From contig NZ_JAALJH010000088.1 of the NCBI RefSeq assembly GCF_011064615.1, positions 1 through 37,428 of the forward strand: DNA of 37,428 nucleotides, in the 5' to 3' direction. Both the position numbers and the translations under genes were made by a program. Origin of the DNA: Aquisphaera insulae. GTDB lineage: Bacteria; Planctomycetota; Planctomycetia; Isosphaerales; Isosphaeraceae. Positions within the stretch are counted from its first letter, which is position 1, and the number at the start of each line of letters is the position of its first letter. Positions 33,085 to 37,428 of the stretch are shown piece after piece. The notes beneath the pieces are model-generated. The model saw nothing but the letters and a program-made list of their open reading frames with translations, was not told the origin of the DNA and did no database searches.

Positions 33085-33431
33085 ATCGCCTCTTCCTCGG
33101 TCTCGAAGATCGTCGAGACCTTGTCGAGGCCGATGATGTCGGCGCCGAGGCGGACCTCCGGGTCGAGCTCGCAGAAGCGGACCGTCGCCCCCCGGTCATT
33201 CGCCTGCTTCACGACCCTGAACAGGACGGCGAAGCCGGTGCTGCTGAGGTATTTCGTGTGCTTGAGGTTGATGACGAGCTTCTTCGCCCATTCCTGGCCG
33301 GCGACGAGGGTCAGCTCGGAGCCCAGCTCCTGCGCCTGGGGCGGGAAGCGGAGCTCGCCGGGGAGGACCTCGACGACCGCGACGTCGCCGACCATGTTGG
33401 CCTTGATGTGCTGGAACTCGCCGGTGGACAT
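33069..33431 (-). CDS. STAS domain protein (anti-anti-sigma-like)
   Basis: A 120-residue single STAS domain. The pattern VAVVEVLPGELRFPPQA, then KKLVINLKHTKYLSSTGFAVLFRVVKQANDRG, gives the fold's strand-helix order, with Ser63/Ser64 at the site usually phosphorylated by an anti-sigma kinase. The usual Asp-Ser pair before Gly reads Ser-Ser-Thr here. Single STAS proteins of this size act as anti-sigma factor antagonists. No kinase or sigma partner gene is near. Its 3' end overlaps the nikR 3' end by 16 bases on the other strand. It precedes the spike operon in the opposite sense of layout but shares its strand. Confidence 0.85.
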   Translation of the reverse strand: MSTGEFQHIKANMVGDVAVVEVLPGELRFPPQAQELGSELTLVAGQEWAKKLVINLKHTKYLSSTGFAVLFRVVKQANDRGATVRFCELDPEVRLGADIIGLDKVSTIFETEEEAIQSLA

Positions 33432-33552
33432 GATGCAGATCTCGATCGTTGGGGGGGCAACCTTTCCCTTCCCCGTAATTCTAGCATCTCCGGCGGGCGT
33501 CCGTCGTCAGCTCGCCCGATTCGGAGGGTTCCGCCGCCCTCGGCCCGGCGGG

Positions 33553-33843
33553 TCAGGCGATCAGCACGGTCGGACAGCCCATGACGATGGAGCCGCCGTG
33601 CGCGGTGAGGTCGCCCAGACGGGCGGCGGGCATGCCGCCGATCAGGACCGTGAAGGATCCCAGCGCGATCACGTCGGGCGGGCCCACGCAGGTGGCCATA
33701 TCGGCCACCCGGGCGGCGGGCATGCCGCCGATCAGGACCGTCGGGCAGCCCGGGGGCAGGATCGGCCCGCCCACGTGGGGCACGATCCCGGTGACCATCG
33801 GGCAGACGTGCATGTCGCCGGCGCGGGCCGCGGGCATGGGCAT
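33553..33843 (-). CDS. PAAR-domain spike tip protein
   Basis: A 96-residue PAAR protein, the sharp tip that caps the VgrG trimer in type VI secretion. The repeated motif PTVLIGGMPAARVADM and FTVLIGGMPAARLGDL, with MPMPAARAGDMH at the start, gives the typical pseudo-threefold pattern. His and Cys residues (MHVCP, TCVGPP, LTAHGG) are placed as for zinc binding. AGGAG overlaps the stop codon of the gene before it, so translation is coupled. It is the last gene of a vgrG, DUF and PAAR operon. No toxin domain is fused to it. Confidence 0.92.
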   Translation of the reverse strand: MPMPAARAGDMHVCPMVTGIVPHVGGPILPPGCPTVLIGGMPAARVADMATCVGPPDVIALGSFTVLIGGMPAARLGDLTAHGGSIVMGCPTVLIA

Positions 33844-33853
33844 GGGCGAACTC

Positions 33854-34474
33854 CTAGCGCTTCTTGAGGACCGGTTTCGGCGGCAGGATCCGCGAGGGAG
33901 CGGGCCAGGTGTCCTTCCCCTCGGCGACGTCCCTCCCGATCGCGAACGACGCGGCGTACTTCGACTCGACCTTCTCCGGCTCGCGGACCACCGACGCGAG
34001 CATGATCGCGCCGATTGCCGCGCGGGGGGTCAGGTCCTCGCCGGGGGGGACGGCCTGAAGCTCGGCCGGGGCCAGGCTGCCGCCGCTGAGGAAGGCGGCG
34101 AGGGCCGTGCAGCCGGCCGGCGTGCCGATGCCGGCGCCTTCGGCCGCGGGCCAGCAGGCTCGTCGTCGGTCGTCGCTGGGATCGGTCACCCACTCCCGCG
34201 CCGCCTTCAGGGCCGCCTCCGCGGCCGGGGCCGCGGATCCGTCCGGGTCCAGGGTCGTCACGCACCGGCAGGCCCACCAGACGACCGCGCGGCGGGCCAT
34301 CGCGTGGGCCAGGAAGCGAATCCCGTCGAGGGGCGGTCCGCTGGCGGCGAGTGCCTCGAGATAGCCGCCGGGTGACATCCCGTCGCGGAGCAGGGCGGTC
34401 GCGGCCTCGCCCAAGCCGGCCCGCCGGGCGACGTCAACGGCGTACCGCTCGTCGATGAAAACCAGGTCACTCAC
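33854..34474 (-). CDS. Spike-operon protein, DUF6931-like
   Basis: A 206-residue protein of unknown function, starting at GTG (MSDLVFIDERYAVDVARRAG). The middle part, FLAHAMARRAVVWWACRCVT, is Ala/Trp-rich, and the C-terminal end is Pro/Lys-rich (LPPKPVLKKR). It resembles what I recall as DUF6931, a family found in type VI secretion neighbourhoods; that identification is from memory. It lies between vgrG (21 bases) and PAAR (10 bases) in one operon, so a role as spike adaptor, chaperone or cargo-related protein is possible. No catalytic motif is visible. Confidence 0.65.
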   Translation of the reverse strand: MSDLVFIDERYAVDVARRAGLGEAATALLRDGMSPGGYLEALAASGPPLDGIRFLAHAMARRAVVWWACRCVTTLDPDGSAAPAAEAALKAAREWVTDPSDDRRRACWPAAEGAGIGTPAGCTALAAFLSGGSLAPAELQAVPPGEDLTPRAAIGAIMLASVVREPEKVESKYAASFAIGRDVAEGKDTWPAPSRILPPKPVLKKR

Positions 34475-34495
34475 GGCGATTCAGTTCTCCATCCC

Positions 34496-36781
34496 CTAGC
34501 CGATCATCGTGATCCCGCCCTTGAGCTGCGCCATGGCGTCCGCGGAAACCTGGACCATCATCCCCTTGACCTCGGTCTGGATCTGGCCCTGGATCTTGAC
34601 CATCAGGCCCTGGATCGTGATGCCCGTCTGGTCGATCTTGATGCTGTTCTGGCCGACCTTGAGCTCGATCGATTGCATCGCCTCGGTCGAGCTGGAGCCC
34701 AGGTCCAGCTTCGTCGTCTGGTTGCCCATCGAGATCGTCAGGGCGTCGTTCCCCATGGCGATCTTCACGCTCCGATTGCCCTGCTTGACCTCCTCTGTGA
34801 CATTCCCGTTGACCGTGACGCTCCGGGTCCCCTGCGAGACCTCGAGCGTGTCGTTCCCCTGCTTCACCGTGGCGGACCGATTCCCCTGGGTGATCGTCAG
34901 GGTGTCGTTCCCGGTCTTGAGCGTGGTCGTCCGATCCTTGTAGATCTCGACGGTCTGGCTGCCGCTGGCGGCTTGCCCTTCGCCCGTGCCCACCTTCAGG
35001 GACTGGCCGTTGTAGATCTCGACGGCCTGGCTCCCGTCGTCGCAATTCGCCGCGCCGACTTTCAGGCTCTGGTTGTTGTAGATCTCGGCGGTTTGATTGC
35101 CCTTGTCCTTCTTGTCGAAGCCGACTTTGAGCGTGTCGTTGTTCTCGACGACGCGGTTGAAATCCTTCTCGGCGTGGAAATAGATCTCCTCGGAGTCTTT
35201 CTTGTCCTCGAACCGCAGTTGGTTGAAGTTCTCGGGCGCCCCGTGGAGGGTGCTCCGGCTCAGGTAGCCGCTCTGGGTCTTGTTGTCGGGGAGCGTGTAG
35301 GGGGGCATGTTGGCGGCGTTGTAGACCCCCCCGACGATGATGGGCCGGTCCGGATCCCCCTCCTCGAAGGCGACGATGACTTCCTGGCCGACGCGGGGGA
35401 TGTGGACCATCCCCCACTGCCGGCCGGCCCACGGCGTGGCGACGCGGACCCAGCAGGAGCTATTGCCGTCGTTCTGGCCGTCCCGATCCCACGGGAACTG
35501 GACCTTCACGCGCCCGTATTTATCCGTGAAGATCTCGTCGCCGGAGTTGCCCACGACGACCGCCGTGTGCGGCCCCTCGACGACCCGGCGAGGGACCGTC
35601 CGCTCGGGACGGAACGGGAGCGCGGCCGGGATGCACTCGAAGTCGTTCTCGTAGTCCGCCGATCCGTCGCCGCCGCTCGTGTAGGTGTCACCCATGGTCA
35701 TCCGGTGGGTGACCCGCGTCAGGACGTACGAGCCATCGGCGTTGAAGTGGCGATCGAGCGTGAACTTGCAGCCGGACGTGAACTGCCGGCAGGTGCCGGA
35801 GCCGCCCAGCCGGATGGCCGAGGCATTCTCCTCCTGCATCCGGATTCCCACGGTCCGCTCGTTGTCCTGGAAGACGTTCTGGATGTCGGCGGCCCGGTCG
35901 GCGCCGCCGGGCGTCACGCCGTCGAACCGCTTCGCGTAGCCGCCGGGGAAGTCATAGACCTCGAGCGCGTCATTCCCTCCCGCGGTGAGGCTCATCGAGA
36001 CGGCCCCCGCCTGGACGGCGCCGGCCGCGGCCTTGGCGGCCTCCAGCGACTGGCCGGGGAGCTCGAAGCACTGGTCGCGGAGCGTGACCTTGCCGGATCG
36101 GATCTCCTGCCGCCGCCGCCAGGCGTGCACGCGGTCCTCGTCGCGGAGCCCCCCCTCGACCTCCTCGTAGTGGACCGTCGCCTCGCCCGGGACCGTCGGA
36201 TGGCTCATCGGCGAGTCGGCGAGGACCATCTTGTGGCTTCCCTGCGCGTGCGTGAAGTAATAGTAGATCCCTTCCTCTTCCATGAGCCGGGTCGCGAAAT
36301 CGAAGTCGCTCTCGCGGTACTGGACGCAGTAGTCCCGCGGCTTGTAGGTCCCCTGGAGCTGCACCTCCGGGGCGATCGGACCGAGGACGGCGGCGAGGAT
36401 GTCCTTGACGGTCATCTGCTGGAAGATCCGGCTGCCGACCTTCCGCGTGAGCAGCCAGAGCCTGGGAACGAGCGTCGCCTGATAGAGGGTGAAGAACGAG
36501 GGGCCCAGCGATGAGGAGACCCGCCCCCCCTGGCTCACCTCGCTGAGGATGCCCGATAGATACCGGGACGAGCCGTCCGGCAGCCGGAACGCGACCGTGG
36601 CCTCCTGGCCCAGGAGCTGATCGAAGTTGATCACGACGGTCGAATCGGCGAGCATCGCCAGCCGGAACTCGAAAAGCCGCGACAGCGCCTCGGTCCCCTC
36701 CACGCCCTGAAGCAGCAGGACATCCGTCCCCAGCGGGGTCGTGATCGAGAGCGGGCGGTTCGCCTGGCTGTACTGCGGCAT
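34496..36781 (-). CDS. vgrG: Type VI secretion spike protein VgrG (TssI)
   Basis: A 761-residue VgrG. The N-terminal gp27-like region includes LSITTPLGTDVLLLQGVEGT, YCVQYRESDFDFATRLMEEE and GIYYYFTH. The gp5-like OB fold lies around residues 400-480, with DKYGRVKVQFPWDRDG (420-435) and GDPDRPIIVGGVYNAANMPP. The C-terminal needle consists of short repeats: EIYNNQSLKVG-type units, then eight units of about nine residues beginning Gly-Asn (624-694, for example GNDTLTITQ and GNRSVKIAM), and finally a glycine-poor tip. No effector domain is fused. GGGGAGGT precedes the ATG at 36781, which decides the start over one 20 codons upstream. It heads the vgrG-DUF-PAAR operon. Confidence 0.95.
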   Translation of the reverse strand: MPQYSQANRPLSITTPLGTDVLLLQGVEGTEALSRLFEFRLAMLADSTVVINFDQLLGQEATVAFRLPDGSSRYLSGILSEVSQGGRVSSSLGPSFFTLYQATLVPRLWLLTRKVGSRIFQQMTVKDILAAVLGPIAPEVQLQGTYKPRDYCVQYRESDFDFATRLMEEEGIYYYFTHAQGSHKMVLADSPMSHPTVPGEATVHYEEVEGGLRDEDRVHAWRRRQEIRSGKVTLRDQCFELPGQSLEAAKAAAGAVQAGAVSMSLTAGGNDALEVYDFPGGYAKRFDGVTPGGADRAADIQNVFQDNERTVGIRMQEENASAIRLGGSGTCRQFTSGCKFTLDRHFNADGSYVLTRVTHRMTMGDTYTSGGDGSADYENDFECIPAALPFRPERTVPRRVVEGPHTAVVVGNSGDEIFTDKYGRVKVQFPWDRDGQNDGNSSCWVRVATPWAGRQWGMVHIPRVGQEVIVAFEEGDPDRPIIVGGVYNAANMPPYTLPDNKTQSGYLSRSTLHGAPENFNQLRFEDKKDSEEIYFHAEKDFNRVVENNDTLKVGFDKKDKGNQTAEIYNNQSLKVGAANCDDGSQAVEIYNGQSLKVGTGEGQAASGSQTVEIYKDRTTTLKTGNDTLTITQGNRSATVKQGNDTLEVSQGTRSVTVNGNVTEEVKQGNRSVKIAMGNDALTISMGNQTTKLDLGSSSTEAMQSIELKVGQNSIKIDQTGITIQGLMVKIQGQIQTEVKGMMVQVSADAMAQLKGGITMIG

Positions 36782-37135
36782 GGGTCCGACCTCCCCGCAC
36801 CGGCGGGCCGTGTCTTGCCGGCAAACTCGAGACATGCTCATGCGTCGAGCGCCGACGCGAAGTCGGCCAGCCGATTGTGACCTGCCCCCGGATCCGAATC
36901 AAGCAGGAACGCGCGGCATGTCGACCCTGGCTCGGCTCGGGTCCAGGTCGACCTGGCCGATCAAGGGAGGAGCCGATCGTACTCTCCGTGCGACCCGATC
37001 CAAGACCGAGTGGACGTGCGCCGTCCACCATGCCCAGCCTCGCCACACCTTGCCGAACCGAGCGGACGGGGCGCGACGAGACGCCACGAGTAGGCAGCCA
37101 GTGATCAGGTGAACAGGAACGATCGCCGCATCGGA
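36782..37135. other. Upstream region of the vgrG operon
   Basis: 354 bases between vgrG and a small gene. It includes the GGGGAGGT ribosome site. The only open frame across it has a low-complexity, Arg-rich translation and no sign of being coding. No promoter is clear. Confidence 0.45.
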
Positions 37136-37339
37136 TCAGGGAGCGACGGCCTCCAGATCTTCGGTGAAGTAGCGCTTCGGCACGCGGCGGCCCTCCTCCT
37201 CAATGTAGTAGGTGTACCGCGCGTCCTTGTGGTGCCAGATCACTTCGCGGATGGAACCCAGATGCGGCGTCCTGTTGCGGGCGTTGACGAGAACGCGGAC
37301 AGGCTGGCCCACACGGTGTGTCGGTTCCGGACGGGCCAC
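37136..37339 (-). CDS. Small conserved hypothetical protein
   Basis: A 67-residue protein starting at GTG. The pattern HRVGQPVRVLVNARNRTPHL, then IREVIWHHKDARYTYYIEEE and RVPKRYFTEDL, looks like a single small beta-barrel (SH3-like) domain; I recall similar short proteins in cyanobacteria and planctomycetes but cannot name the family. Its function is unknown. It is near the window edge and has no operon partner visible within the sequence. Confidence 0.7.
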   Translation of the reverse strand: MARPEPTHRVGQPVRVLVNARNRTPHLGSIREVIWHHKDARYTYYIEEEGRRVPKRYFTEDLEAVAP

Positions 37340-37428
37340 CCTCGTCGTCTCCCGAGCCGCCGTACGACCGCCGCTCCGCCGAGCCGACCTTCGAGGTTAG
37401 ACTCGCCGCGGCCTTAAGGTAGAGGAGC

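Noticed and set aside
34673..36514. A 613-residue plus-strand frame over vgrG
   Set aside because: Antisense shadow of VgrG, rich in Arg, Val, Leu and Asp, with no domain.

Overview
The window looks like chromosomal DNA of a high-GC planctomycete, most likely an Isosphaeraceae-type organism. This inference rests on several things seen together. Two secreted proteins carry the planctomycete N-terminal LEPR-XLL-type motif. Four Gfo/Idh/MocA oxidoreductases and a Tat-exported FAD oxidoreductase are present. There are also Tyr/Gly/Asn-rich secreted proteins of unknown role, a Ser/Thr kinase, and scattered short genes that rarely form long operons. No rRNA, CRISPR array or complete prophage is present.

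Layout. 1-5.4 kb: two small secreted proteins, a Tat-type Gfo/Idh/MocA oxidoreductase, a secreted CARDB-like LEPR-XLL protein and a YhaM-type HD exoribonuclease. 5.4-11 kb (mostly minus strand): an orphan Phd/YefM-like antitoxin, glycogen phosphorylase followed closely by a membrane Ser/Thr kinase, and a secreted protein with a strict 18-residue repeat. 11-18.5 kb: nuoL-nuoM of complex I, detached from other nuo genes, a divergent 2Fe-2S ferredoxin, a second LEPR-XLL beta-helix protein and a YpfJ-type zinc metalloprotease. 18.5-21 kb: an HtrA-type protease, rsmD and a PTS IIA (PtsN-like) gene.

21.0-25.2 kb is the most distinctive part. An intact tRNA-Leu(UAG) gene lies at the right end. A perfect 56-bp copy of its 3' part, from the anticodon stem to the discriminator base, lies at the left end. 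The 4.1 kb between them is visibly less GC-rich and carries a HigB-HigA toxin-antitoxin pair and a zinc-ribbon membrane protein. It has no recognisable integrase. This is the expected geometry of a small integrative element inserted at a tRNA 3' end.

25.3-32.3 kb: an FAD-dependent oxidoreductase, a Bax-inhibitor-1/YccA membrane protein, a very strong shared terminator, and three Gfo/Idh/MocA oxidoreductases that suggest sugar or polyol oxidation. Two palindromic repeat elements lie in the spacers. 32.4-37.4 kb: a NikR-type nickel repressor with an added His-rich tail, a STAS-domain protein, a vgrG-DUF-PAAR operon encoding type VI secretion spike parts, and a small conserved protein.

Most gene assignments come from motifs recognised by eye. 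No database search was possible, so family names are from memory and functions are inferred from family membership.
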